Of a stretch of 64,000 nucleotides of DNA, positions 37,249 to 44,839 are shown one piece after another. The stretch covers positions 744,001 to 808,000 of the forward strand of contig JAHBTX010000001.1 of assembly GCA_019638395.1 (NCBI GenBank). Direction: 5' to 3'. Position numbers and translations under genes: made by a program. Each line of letters starts with the position of its first letter. The stretch's first letter is position 1. The notes beneath the pieces were generated by a model that saw nothing but the letters and a program-made list of their open reading frames with translations, was not told where the DNA came from and made no database searches. Origin of the DNA: Cyclobacteriaceae bacterium. Lineage in GTDB: Bacteria > Bacteroidota > Bacteroidia > Cytophagales > Cyclobacteriaceae.

Positions 37249-37722
37249 ATGGATTTTACAATAACTGGTGAATTAAACGAGAAGCAAAAACATGAAATAG
37301 TCAAGCTTTGGAACAATGAATATCCAAAGGAGCTATCGCACTCTAATTTGTCGGATTTTGACCAATACCTACAGAGTCTTTCCGATTTGAATCACATATT
37401 GCTTTGTGATGAAAACGAAAACGTTAAGGGTTGGCTTATTTATTTCATACGAGATAATGAAAAATGTTTTGCAATGCTTCTTGATTCTTCTCTGCAAGGA
37501 CAAGGATGGGGGACTAAATTATTAAATATCGCAAAGGAGCGTAACAATGAACTGAACGGATGGGTCATTGACAATGACATTGAACCTAAACAAAATGGAG
37601 AAAAATATAAATCACCAATTGAATTTTATCGTAAGAACGGTTTTGAAATAAAAATGGATATTCGGCTAAAAAAGAAGAATATTAATGGTGTTAAAGTAAC
37701 ATGGAAATCAAGAAAAAATTGA
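37249..37722 (+). CDS. GNAT-family acetyltransferase
   Basis: The 157-residue protein shows the GNAT core: beta strands with WLIYFIRDNEKCFAMLLD, the acetyl-CoA-binding loop LQGQGWGTKLLNIAKE (Q/RxxGxG/A type), and a final IEFYRKNGFEI segment. The acceptor is unknown. Sequence here is more AT-rich than the flanks. It is followed one base later by the DHFR-like gene, so they form a transcription unit. Confidence 0.88.
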   Translation: MDFTITGELNEKQKHEIVKLWNNEYPKELSHSNLSDFDQYLQSLSDLNHILLCDENENVKGWLIYFIRDNEKCFAMLLDSSLQGQGWGTKLLNIAKERNNELNGWVIDNDIEPKQNGEKYKSPIEFYRKNGFEIKMDIRLKKKNINGVKVTWKSRKN

Positions 37723-37723
37723 G

Positions 37724-38299
37724 ATGGGAAAAATTGTATTAGACTTAGCTGTAACATTAGACGGATACATTTCAGGCCCAAACGGAGAAATTGACTGGCT
37801 TGTAAAAGATGTAGAAAAAGACTTTGGTGATATTCTTGCTGAAATACTCGTAGGGATTGATGCGATTTTTTATGGACGAGTAAGTTACGACCTCTGGGGA
37901 AATTATCAGCCTGATGACAAAGCAAGTCTAAAACTTAAAGAATCTTATAAGTTGTTACATAGTAAAACAAAATATGTGTTCTCAAAAACAAAGAATAATG
38001 ATGAGGGTAAAGCAATTTTCATCAATTCGGATTTAGAGAAAAATATATTAGCAATTAAGCAAGAAGTCAGAGGAGATATATGGCTTTACGGAGGAGGAAA
38101 ACTGATTACAGCAGTAATGAATTTAGGCATGGTAGACATTTACAGGCTTGCCGTTCATCCTGTAATAATCGGAAATGGAATTCCGCTCTTTAGTAACATC
38201 AAGAATAGCATTCGCCTAAATTTGATAAGCACAGAGAAATCAAAATCAGGAATAGTATTGCTCAGTTATGAGACAAAAGGCAATGGACAAAAACAGTAA
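37724..38299 (+). CDS. Dihydrofolate reductase-family (RibD C-terminal-like) protein
   Basis: The 191-residue protein has the Bacteroidota DHFR-like pattern: MGKIVLDLAVTLDGYISGPNGEIDWL, DAIFYGRVSYDLWGNYQ, and GDIWLYGGGKLITAVMNLGMVD followed by HPVIIGNGIPLF. These proteins share the NADPH-binding RibD/DHFR fold but their substrates are mostly unknown. The gene ends directly before a short remnant that resembles part of the DUF2911 gene further on. Confidence 0.87.
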   Translation: MGKIVLDLAVTLDGYISGPNGEIDWLVKDVEKDFGDILAEILVGIDAIFYGRVSYDLWGNYQPDDKASLKLKESYKLLHSKTKYVFSKTKNNDEGKAIFINSDLEKNILAIKQEVRGDIWLYGGGKLITAVMNLGMVDIYRLAVHPVIIGNGIPLFSNIKNSIRLNLISTEKSKSGIVLLSYETKGNGQKQ

Positions 38300-38300
38300 A

Positions 38301-38345
38301 TCAAAACTCTGGTATGTCAAAGATTGACCTCTAATAGACAAGGCC
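38301..38345 (+). pseudogene. Short remnant similar to part of the downstream DUF2911 gene
   Basis: These 45 bases match 38932-38976 inside the DUF2911 gene at 39 positions without gaps. Read in the corresponding frame they encode QNSGMSKIDL followed by a stop, against QNFGMSKIQL in the intact gene. A chance match of this length is unlikely, so this is probably a leftover of a second DUF2911 copy or of a recombination event that placed the SRPBCC gene between the two copies. Confidence 0.65.
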
Positions 38346-38366
38346 TATAAACAAAAAATAGTAAAT

Positions 38367-38798
38367 ATGCCAACAGAAAAACTTATCGTAAAAGACCAAA
38401 TTGAAATTAACGCTTCCAAAGAAAGAGTTTGGGAAGTGTTGACAAATCCGGTTTTCATTAAGCAATGGGACGACATTCCGGAAAGTTATGCGGGTAGACA
38501 TTTGAATTTAGGAAGTGTGATTGAATGGGAAGGGTATTCAAAATTGACTGTTACACAATTTGATATCGGCAATAACCTAACTCTTGAAATGTACTTGCCT
38601 AAAGTTAATTTAGCCCCAACAGCGTACGATGTAAAATATAAATACGCGTTGACCGAAGCAAACGGAATGACAATCCTGAATTTTGAAATTGGGGACTTCT
38701 CACAACTTCCAAAACCAGAAGACTATTATGATGCTACTTTGGAGTGGGTGCATACAGCAAAACTGAAAATAAAAGAACTAGCAGAAAATAACAATTAA
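38367..38798 (+). CDS. SRPBCC-domain (AHSA1-like) protein
   Basis: The 143-residue protein follows the START-like SRPBCC pattern: KDQIEINASKERVWEVLTNPVFIKQWDDIPESY at the N-terminus (two motifs, INASKERVWEVLTNP and KQWDD), a central beta sheet, and a C-terminal long helix (EWVHTAKLKIKELAEN). Such domains bind hydrophobic ligands or act in stress pathways; the specific role is unknown. It lies between the DUF2911 remnant and the intact DUF2911 gene. Confidence 0.85.
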   Translation: MPTEKLIVKDQIEINASKERVWEVLTNPVFIKQWDDIPESYAGRHLNLGSVIEWEGYSKLTVTQFDIGNNLTLEMYLPKVNLAPTAYDVKYKYALTEANGMTILNFEIGDFSQLPKPEDYYDATLEWVHTAKLKIKELAENNN

Positions 38799-38821
38799 AG
38801 TAGAAACTCAACCCCCAACAC

Positions 38822-39679
38822 ATGTATAGACTGTCATCAAGTTTATTAGTCGCTGTTACTTTTTTAGTATCGTTCGCGGATGGGGAAGCTCAAGTGGACT
38901 TCCCCAACCCGAGCCCATTGCAAATAATAGTTCAAAACTTTGGTATGTCAAAGATTCAGCTCCAATACTCAAGGCCGGGAGTAAAAGGCAGAAAAATGAT
39001 TGGGTATATCGAACCATTTGATTCTGTATGGCGAACAGGTGCGAACGCGCCAACTAAAATTACGTTTTATGATCCGGTGGAAATTCAAGGTACTAAAATT
39101 GACACTGGCACTTACGTTATTTATACTATCCCTGGAAAGAAAATCTGGACAGTTATTCTAAATAGAGGCATCCAAAACTGGGGATCAGATGGTTATAAAA
39201 AGAATGACGATGTATGTCGATTTCAGACTGTGAAGCAACGCTCAAAACAATTCAAGGAAACGCTCACCTTCGAGTTTAGCAATGTTAAACCAGAAAGTTG
39301 CGACCTCATGCTGAGCTGGGAAGATTGGGCCATCACTATACCCATTAAAGCAAATTTTAAAGACCGCCTTAGAAGCCAGATAGAAGCCAACGTCAAGGGC
39401 TCGAATCCAAATTATTGGTATGCTGCCCAGTTTTATTATGAGTACGACAACAATCTTCAAGTAGCACTGGAAATGATTAATAATGCAATCAGTGCATGGG
39501 AGAAAGTAAATGGCAAACCGTACTGGCAGCATTATTATAAAGCTAAAATATTAAAAGACTTGGGAAGAAAGTCAGAAGCTTTGGAGTGCACCACGTTATC
39601 GATAAAGCAAGCAACGGAACACGGCAACCGGAACAATTACCTGAAGTTGAACCAGGAGTTAATCAAGTCTTTAAAATAA
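38822..39679 (+). CDS. DUF2911 secreted protein with TPR-like tail
   Basis: The 285-residue protein has a signal peptide and the DUF2911 core (about 30-165): SKIQLQYSRPGVKGRKMIG, DSVWRTGANAPTKITFYDPVEIQG, TGTYVIYTIPGKKIWTVILN, and LSWEDWAITIPI. The C-terminal third is helical with a TPR-like motif (YKAKILKDLGRKSEALECTTLSI). Function is unknown. Residues 38-52 are the region duplicated in the upstream remnant. Confidence 0.88.
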   Translation: MYRLSSSLLVAVTFLVSFADGEAQVDFPNPSPLQIIVQNFGMSKIQLQYSRPGVKGRKMIGYIEPFDSVWRTGANAPTKITFYDPVEIQGTKIDTGTYVIYTIPGKKIWTVILNRGIQNWGSDGYKKNDDVCRFQTVKQRSKQFKETLTFEFSNVKPESCDLMLSWEDWAITIPIKANFKDRLRSQIEANVKGSNPNYWYAAQFYYEYDNNLQVALEMINNAISAWEKVNGKPYWQHYYKAKILKDLGRKSEALECTTLSIKQATEHGNRNNYLKLNQELIKSLK

Positions 39680-39714
39680 ATTTATAAGCAACGATTTACG
39701 CAAATAACAAACAC

Positions 39715-40068
39715 ATGAGCACCGATATGAAAGACTACATTACCAGTAGCGAACAGGAAGACTGGAAGCCATTAGTAGAGGATGGTGTTAATACGCGTGG
39801 CATTTTTGTTAAAGTGCTGCGCTACGATAAAGCGACCAAAAGAGCACTAACATTTTTGCTAAAGTTTGAAGCCGGTGCATCCTATCCATACCACAATCAT
39901 CCGGCCGGAGAAGAAGCATTGGTAATGGATGGAGAAGTTTACTTTAACGAACAAAAATTAATGAAAGGTGATTATTTATATACACCCCCAACATTCAAAC
40001 ATTCGGTAAAGACCGATACCGGTTGTACTATTTTATTCATAGTTCCGCAGGAAGTTGAGATTTTATAA
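39715..40068 (+). CDS. ChrR-like cupin protein
   Basis: The 117-residue single-domain cupin has the metal-binding motif YPYHNHPAGEEALVMDGEVYF and a second motif with a single histidine, KGDYLYTPPTFKHSV. It resembles the cupin half of ChrR anti-sigma factors but lacks their zinc-binding N-terminus, so it is likely a stand-alone cupin sensor or enzyme. It precedes the fluoride riboswitch. Confidence 0.85.
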   Translation: MSTDMKDYITSSEQEDWKPLVEDGVNTRGIFVKVLRYDKATKRALTFLLKFEAGASYPYHNHPAGEEALVMDGEVYFNEQKLMKGDYLYTPPTFKHSVKTDTGCTILFIVPQEVEIL

Positions 40069-40157
40069 TCAATCAAGCAGATGAGTAAAAAACAGTACAA
40101 CTAATAACCCTTATAGAGTAAGAAAATAAAAAAAACTATATCTTCGCATCGTATAAA

Positions 40158-40216
40158 AAGGGAAATGGTGTTCTTCCTTACCCAACCGCTGTAAAAAGCT
40201 GATGACGCCTGATTAA
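40158..40216 (+). ncRNA. Fluoride riboswitch (crcB RNA)
   Basis: The aptamer is recognised by its conserved segments in order: GGGAAATGGTGTTCTTCC (40160-40177), CAACCGCT (40183-40190), and AAGCTGATGACGCCT (40196-40210). GGTGTT (40167-40172) can pair with GACGCC (40204-40209) to give the characteristic long-range helix. It sits 32 bp upstream of a CLC-type transporter ATG, the standard context for fluoride export genes. Downstream bases pair with the ribosome-binding region (see the expression platform). Confidence 0.92.
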
Positions 40217-40242
40217 CTTAAGTGTGTAACAATTTAATCAGG
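40208..40242 (+). promoter_or_regulatory. Riboswitch expression platform (Shine-Dalgarno sequestrator)
   Basis: CCTGATTAA (40208-40216) is the exact complement of TTAATCAGG (40234-40242), whose AGGAG continuation is the ribosome-binding site for the ATG at 40249. The first two bases (40208-40209) also belong to the aptamer helix GACGCC. Ligand-stabilised aptamer and the sequestering hairpin therefore compete, predicting fluoride-activated translation. Confidence 0.7.
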
Positions 40243-40248
40243 AGCGTT

Positions 40249-41556
40249 ATGTCCAAGAATAAACAAAAGCATATCAGCAAAAAGTTAGGGTTTATTATTA
40301 AACTTTTTTTCAGAAAGTATCCTTCGCTTCCTTATGTTCTTAAATGGACATTTATCTGTTCGTTTATCGGCATATTGATTGGCTCCGCCTCGGCAGGATT
40401 TTTACAATCGTTAAACTGGGCAACCGATTTTCGAGAAAACAATCTATGGCTTATTGCGCTTTTACCTATGGGTGGGTTTCTGATCGGTTTACTCTACTGC
40501 CAGTATGGTAAAGAGGCCGAAGCCGGGAATAATTTATTGATTGACACCATCCACGAACCCAAACAAATCATTCCGTTCAGAATGGCTCCATTTGTTTACA
40601 TCGGAACCATTGCCACACATTTTTTTGGAGGCTCAGCAGGACGTGAAGGCACAGCCTTACAAATGGCCGGTTCCATTGCCGATCAATTCAGTAAACCTTT
40701 TAAACTTTCAGCATCCGATAGAAAAGTTTTAATCATTGCAGCCGTTGCTGGCGGTTTTGGTTCTGTATTCGGTACACCCCTTGCAGGTGCTATTTTTGCA
40801 ATGGAGTTTTTCCTCATTGGTCGCATTCGATATAATGCCCTGCTTCCTGCTTTCATTACAGCCATTGTTGCCTACATTGTTACCAACCTTTGGCAAACAC
40901 CACATACACATTATCATATCAATTCAATTCCTGACGTTTCGTTTCTAACTATTCTTTATGCGCTTATTGCAGGAGTATTTTTCGGACTATGCGCCTCAGT
41001 TTTTAGCAAACTAATGCACAAGGCCGCAACTTTTTTTAAAGCAACTATTTCGTATCCACCGTTGCGTCCGGTTGTGGGTGGCATAGTAGTAGCGTGTGCT
41101 GTGTGGGCACTCGGAACAACTAAATATATCGGCTTGGGCATCCCTACCATTGTTCAATCTTTCGAACAACAATTACCGGCTTATGATTTTGCTCTAAAAA
41201 TCGCCTTAACCATCATTACACTTTCAGCCGGTTTTAAGGGAGGCGAAGTAACACCACTTTTCTTTATAGGAGCTACATTTGGAAATGCGCTAAGCCTTTT
41301 TATTCCTTTACCAACCGCACTTTTAGCAGGTATGGGCTTTGTTGCTGTATTTGCCGGTGCAACCAATACACCTATTGCCTGCAGCATCATGGCAATTGAG
41401 TTGTTTGGCGTGGAGTGTGGCGTTTACGTTTCAATTGCCTGTATAGTATCTTATTTACTTTCAGGACACAGCAGCATTTATAGCCGACAGATAATTGGAG
41501 AAGCTAAACATCAACGATTCTCAAACCAGGAAGGAAAGCGGCTAAACGAAATTTAG
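40249..41556 (+). CDS. CLC-family anion transporter (probable fluoride exporter)
   Basis: The preferred start is the ATG at 40249 behind AGGAG; a GTG at 40222 lies inside the riboswitch platform and is rejected. The product (about 435 aa) has about ten to twelve membrane helices and CLC landmarks: the gating glutamate in GGSAGREGTALQMAG, GGFGSVFGTPLAGAIFAMEF, and the late GATNTPIACSIMAIE. The canonical chloride GSGIP loop is replaced by an AGNNLLID segment. The riboswitch and divergent loop point to a CLC-F fluoride/proton antiporter that removes toxic fluoride. Substrate is inferred from the riboswitch. Confidence 0.9.
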   Translation: MSKNKQKHISKKLGFIIKLFFRKYPSLPYVLKWTFICSFIGILIGSASAGFLQSLNWATDFRENNLWLIALLPMGGFLIGLLYCQYGKEAEAGNNLLIDTIHEPKQIIPFRMAPFVYIGTIATHFFGGSAGREGTALQMAGSIADQFSKPFKLSASDRKVLIIAAVAGGFGSVFGTPLAGAIFAMEFFLIGRIRYNALLPAFITAIVAYIVTNLWQTPHTHYHINSIPDVSFLTILYALIAGVFFGLCASVFSKLMHKAATFFKATISYPPLRPVVGGIVVACAVWALGTTKYIGLGIPTIVQSFEQQLPAYDFALKIALTIITLSAGFKGGEVTPLFFIGATFGNALSLFIPLPTALLAGMGFVAVFAGATNTPIACSIMAIELFGVECGVYVSIACIVSYLLSGHSSIYSRQIIGEAKHQRFSNQEGKRLNEI

Positions 41557-41686
41557 ATTCATGTGAGCTGATTATATTTTTTAAACTCTACGAGGTAGCA
41601 ATCCCTGTTACACAACATGTTAGAAGCCATATCAAAAATGCCTTAACACACAAGATCAAACTGGTCCATCTTATTTTTTTAATGAC

Positions 41687-41698
41687 TAATCGCGATTA
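41687..41698. promoter_or_regulatory. 12-bp perfect palindrome upstream of VOC gene
   Basis: TAATCGCGATTA is self-complementary and sits 94 bp before the ATG at 41793, within the 236-bp spacer after the CLC gene. It may be an operator; no regulator is encoded nearby. The remaining spacer shows no gene. Confidence 0.35.
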
Positions 41699-41792
41699 AA
41701 TTGTAGTTAACTTTATCCTTTGCACAACCATCATTGTAAGTTAATTCCCAAAATTTAGAATTATCTATTACTTTACAACGATTAAGGTAGCT

Positions 41793-42851
41793 ATGAATCC
41801 GATTATTGCAGGCATACAACAAGTTGGTATTGGAATACCCGATGTACACGAAGCTTTTACGTGGTACCGCAAACTCTTTGGTATGGATATTAAAGTGTTT
41901 GATGATGAGGCCGAAGCCAATTTAATGCTGCCTTACACCGGTGGTATGCCACACAAACGGCATGCAATTCTTGCCCTTAACATAAGGGGTGGTGGCGGGT
42001 TTGAAATATGGCAATACAAAAGCCGTGAGCCGGTTTTGCCCAACTTCGAAATTCAAGTAGGCGATACCGGAATTTTTGCAACACGCATGAAATCATCTGA
42101 CGTTTTAAAGACTTACAATTTTATTAAAACCACCAATGCCGAAATTTTAGGTGATGTTAGCCTGGCTCCGGATGGTACCGAACATTTTTTTGTTCGCGAT
42201 CCGTACGGCAATATTTTTGAAGTTGTTGAGGCAACCGATTGGTTTGGCAATGCAAACTCACATACAGGCGGGCCAGGTGGTTGTATGATTGGTGTTACCA
42301 ATATTGAGCAAGCATTAAAGTTTTATGCCACGGTGTTAGGATACGATACTGTGCTGTATGATAAAACCGGAGTATTTAATGACCTGGCCTGTTTACCGGG
42401 CGGCCAATCGAATGTAAGGCGAGTATTGATTGAGCATTCAAAGCCGCGAGCCGGATGTTTTTCGAAGTTGTTGGGCAGCAGTAAACTGGAATTGATTTCA
42501 GTGCAAGACAGAGCTTGCAGAAAAATCTATGAGAACCGGTACTGGGGCGACCGGGGGTTTATTCATTTATGTTTCGATATAAATGGTATGGCGCGCATGA
42601 AATCACTTTGTGAAAAAAATGGCTATCCGTTTACGGTAGATAGTTCAGGCAGTTTTGATATGGGCGAAGCAGCCGGATATTTTAGTTATGTAGAAGATCC
42701 TGACGGAACCCTTATTGAGTTTGTAGAAACACATCGCATACCCATTCTAAAAAAAATAGGCTGGTACCTCGATTTGCGAAAACGCGATCCTCAAAAATCC
42801 CTCCCCAACTGGATGCTTAAAGCACTCTCACTTAATCGTGTAAGAGATTAG
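41793..42851 (+). CDS. Two-domain VOC (glyoxalase/dioxygenase fold) protein
   Basis: The 352-residue protein holds two vicinal-oxygen-chelate units. The first (about 5-145) has QQVGIGIPDVHEAFTWYRKLFGM and FFVRDPYGNIFEVVE. The second (about 160-315) has MIGVTNIEQALKFYATVLGYD, GFIHLCFDINGM and YVEDPDGTLIEFVETH. The His/Glu positions in these strands are compatible with metal binding. Substrate unknown; glyoxalase, extradiol-dioxygenase or resistance roles all occur in the family. It is a single-gene unit. Confidence 0.85.
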   Translation: MNPIIAGIQQVGIGIPDVHEAFTWYRKLFGMDIKVFDDEAEANLMLPYTGGMPHKRHAILALNIRGGGGFEIWQYKSREPVLPNFEIQVGDTGIFATRMKSSDVLKTYNFIKTTNAEILGDVSLAPDGTEHFFVRDPYGNIFEVVEATDWFGNANSHTGGPGGCMIGVTNIEQALKFYATVLGYDTVLYDKTGVFNDLACLPGGQSNVRRVLIEHSKPRAGCFSKLLGSSKLELISVQDRACRKIYENRYWGDRGFIHLCFDINGMARMKSLCEKNGYPFTVDSSGSFDMGEAAGYFSYVEDPDGTLIEFVETHRIPILKKIGWYLDLRKRDPQKSLPNWMLKALSLNRVRD

Positions 42852-42978
42852 GTAAGTTGGCACGAATAATAACCTCCTAATTTTAAATTTATAGTCCGCC
42901 TAATGAATAATCCACTCCGGAAGGCAAAGCCAATAACCGCAGAGTTGAATTTATTAAAACCAATTAATACACCGTAAG

Positions 42979-43008
42979 CCTACCTCAAAATTACTCTTTT
43001 GAGGTGGG
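42979..43008. terminator. Hairpin downstream of VOC gene
   Basis: ACCTCAAAA (42982-42990) pairs perfectly with TTTTGAGGT (42997-43005), extended by CC-T/G-GG with one wobble to 12 bp, around a 6-base loop. It lies 130 bp after the VOC stop. No strong T-tract follows, so terminator function is uncertain. Confidence 0.4.
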
Positions 43009-43076
43009 GCTATTGCCACTTTTTAAAAATCATCGCAACCGTTTTAATCGCACATAAAGCTTACTTGCCTAACAAG

Positions 43077-43092
43077 CGGCAGCATGCTGCCG
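43077..43092. repeat. 16-bp perfect palindrome
   Basis: CGGCAGCATGCTGCCG is fully self-complementary. It lies in the 354-bp gene-free spacer 42852-43205, 114 bp before the ATG of the small gene at 43206. Apart from this and the hairpin at 42979, I see nothing coding there. Confidence 0.5.
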
Positions 43093-43205
43093 GCACTATA
43101 TCAACAAGTTCCTCGCGTAAAAAGTAACTATTTCCGGTTGTTATCGTAAGTTTGCAGGTAGAAACTGTGGAATCAGGCATTACAAGTGCTCCCTTAACCA
43201 AGTAA

Positions 43206-43616
43206 ATGCAATCAATCAAACATCTTAAAAATTTTGTAGCAGCAAGTTTACCTGCACTGCTTATCGGATTGTTTGCAATTAGTACACTAAGTTTTGCCGA
43301 AAGTTTTGATTCAAATTCCATAACTCGGGGTGTTCAGAAAAATGATTTATCGGAGGAGCACCTTACAATAGCCCCTGCTCCGGTTCAACACAGGCAAGCA
43401 TCCTTACCGGATCAAACAGAACCTAAAACAGAAGAAGAAGAAAAGGAAAGCGAAGACAAAAACGAAAAGCATCTTGATGCTGTAAACGTACCGAACGTTG
43501 TCCCCTTCATTGTAAGAAATAGTAGTGCCTGGTTACAAAATGGCCAGCTACTTTCATGGGTTGCAGGCTCCACGCAACTGTACATGCTTTATCATTCCTG
43601 GAAAATTTTTCATTAA
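43206..43616 (+). CDS. Small envelope protein of unknown function
   Basis: The 136-residue protein has an N-terminal hydrophobic segment (FVAASLPALLIGLFAISTLSFA), then a low-complexity acidic stretch (about 70-90, TEEEEKESEDKNEK). A short hydrophobic C-terminus (WLQNGQLLSWVAGSTQLYMLYHSW) follows. No family is recognised. It lies 114 bp before the RND efflux operon on the same strand and might be part of its regulon. Its coding status rests on length and signal-like N-terminus only. Confidence 0.55.
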   Translation: MQSIKHLKNFVAASLPALLIGLFAISTLSFAESFDSNSITRGVQKNDLSEEHLTIAPAPVQHRQASLPDQTEPKTEEEEKESEDKNEKHLDAVNVPNVVPFIVRNSSAWLQNGQLLSWVAGSTQLYMLYHSWKIFH

Positions 43617-43622
43617 AAAAAT

Positions 43623-43685
43623 ATTGACAGCACTTTTCTGCTAAGGCACGTGCTCTGGATTGATTTGCCGTTTCGAGCTGTCAAT
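43623..43685. promoter_or_regulatory. Inverted repeat upstream of RND efflux operon
   Basis: ATTGACAGC (43623-43631) and GCTGTCAAT (43677-43685) are exact inverses 45 bp apart. Between them lie AGCAC/GTGCT arms (43629-43633, 43650-43654) and the palindrome GCACGTGC (43646-43653). The block ends 45 bp before the adaptor ATG. It could be an operator or a structured 5' leader. Confidence 0.45.
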
Positions 43686-43730
43686 CTGTTCTTTTCACTC
43701 AATATTTTTTAAAGTAGTTTCTGTACAAGA

Positions 43731-44816
43731 ATGAAAAACATAATTTTAGCAAGTTGTCTTGCGACTTTAATATTGCTTAGTTGCGGACAACACAAACAAC
43801 ACAACCCCGAAGCAACCACTTTTGTAGTAACCCAGCCCGTAAAAACCGATACGGTACTTCACCAATCCTACGTATGCCAGATTCGGTCTATCCAACATAT
43901 TGAACTGAGGGCATTAGAGAAGGGCTATTTGCAACATATTTTTGTGGATGAAGGTAAGCTGGTAAAGAAGGGACAATTGTTGTTTCAGATTTTGCCGGTT
44001 GTTTACCAGGCCGAAGCCCAAAAAGCTCATGCCGAAGTAAGCTTTGCCGATATTGAATACCTGAACACGAAAGCACTTGCCGACAGTAACATTGTTTCGA
44101 AAAATGAACTGGCGCTGGCAAAAGCAAAATTAGAAAAAGCACAAGCCGACTTTCAATTAGCCAAAGCACACCTGAGTTTTACGGAAATACGGGCTCCGTT
44201 TGATGGAATTGTCGGTCGCTTTAATGATGTGCGCGTTGGAAGCCTGCTGGATGAAGGTGAACTTCTCACCACCTTATCTGATAACAACAAGATGTGGGTT
44301 TACTTTAATGTACCCGAAGCAGAGTATATTAATTATACTACCCAACACAACACTGAAGCACCTGCACGGGTACGGTTGCAAATGGCCAACAACCAATTAT
44401 TTGAACAAGATGGCATTATTGAAACAATAGAAGCCGACTTTAATAATGAAACGGGTAACATCGCTTTTCGGGCAACTTTCAACAACCCCACTCGCCTGCT
44501 GCGCCATGGTGAAACGGGTAACATTTTTATGTACACACCCATTAATAATGCGATACTCATACCGCAGTCGGCAACGTATGAAGTGCTGGATAAAAAATTT
44601 GTATTTGTGGTGAAGGACGACAACACGGTGCAGGCAAAAGAGATCAGGATTCAAAACGAAATGCCACACGTGTACATCGTATCGGGTGGCCTTAGTCCTG
44701 CTGATAAAATTTTAGTAGAAGGAATAAGAAAGGTTAAGAACGGAGACAAGATCAACTTTATCCAAAAACCGTTCTATGCTATTCTACACCAAATGCAGAA
44801 CCTGAAAGCTGAATAA
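43731..44816 (+). CDS. RND efflux periplasmic adaptor lipoprotein
   Basis: The 361-residue membrane fusion protein has a lipoprotein signal (MKNIILASCLATLILLSCGQ, lipobox LLSC). A first lipoyl half (RALEKGYLQHIFVDEGKLVKKGQLLFQI), an alpha-hairpin (about 90-140) and a second half (AHLSFTEIRAPFDGIVGRFNDVRVGSLLDEG) follow, then a beta-barrel domain (about 185-260) and a membrane-proximal domain. It bridges the inner-membrane pump and outer-membrane channel. First gene of a three-gene operon; 23 bp before the pump gene. Confidence 0.95.
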   Translation: MKNIILASCLATLILLSCGQHKQHNPEATTFVVTQPVKTDTVLHQSYVCQIRSIQHIELRALEKGYLQHIFVDEGKLVKKGQLLFQILPVVYQAEAQKAHAEVSFADIEYLNTKALADSNIVSKNELALAKAKLEKAQADFQLAKAHLSFTEIRAPFDGIVGRFNDVRVGSLLDEGELLTTLSDNNKMWVYFNVPEAEYINYTTQHNTEAPARVRLQMANNQLFEQDGIIETIEADFNNETGNIAFRATFNNPTRLLRHGETGNIFMYTPINNAILIPQSATYEVLDKKFVFVVKDDNTVQAKEIRIQNEMPHVYIVSGGLSPADKILVEGIRKVKNGDKINFIQKPFYAILHQMQNLKAE

Positions 44817-44839
44817 GTAACGCTAAACCAACTTATAAA

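Noticed and set aside
40222-40248. GTG start for the CLC transporter
   Set aside because: It lies within the riboswitch platform; the ATG at 40249 has an AGGAG at proper spacing.
43061-43321. Minus-strand 86-codon frame over the spacer and small gene
   Set aside because: It crosses the 16-bp palindrome and lacks recognisable features; the plus-strand gene with signal-like N-terminus is preferred.
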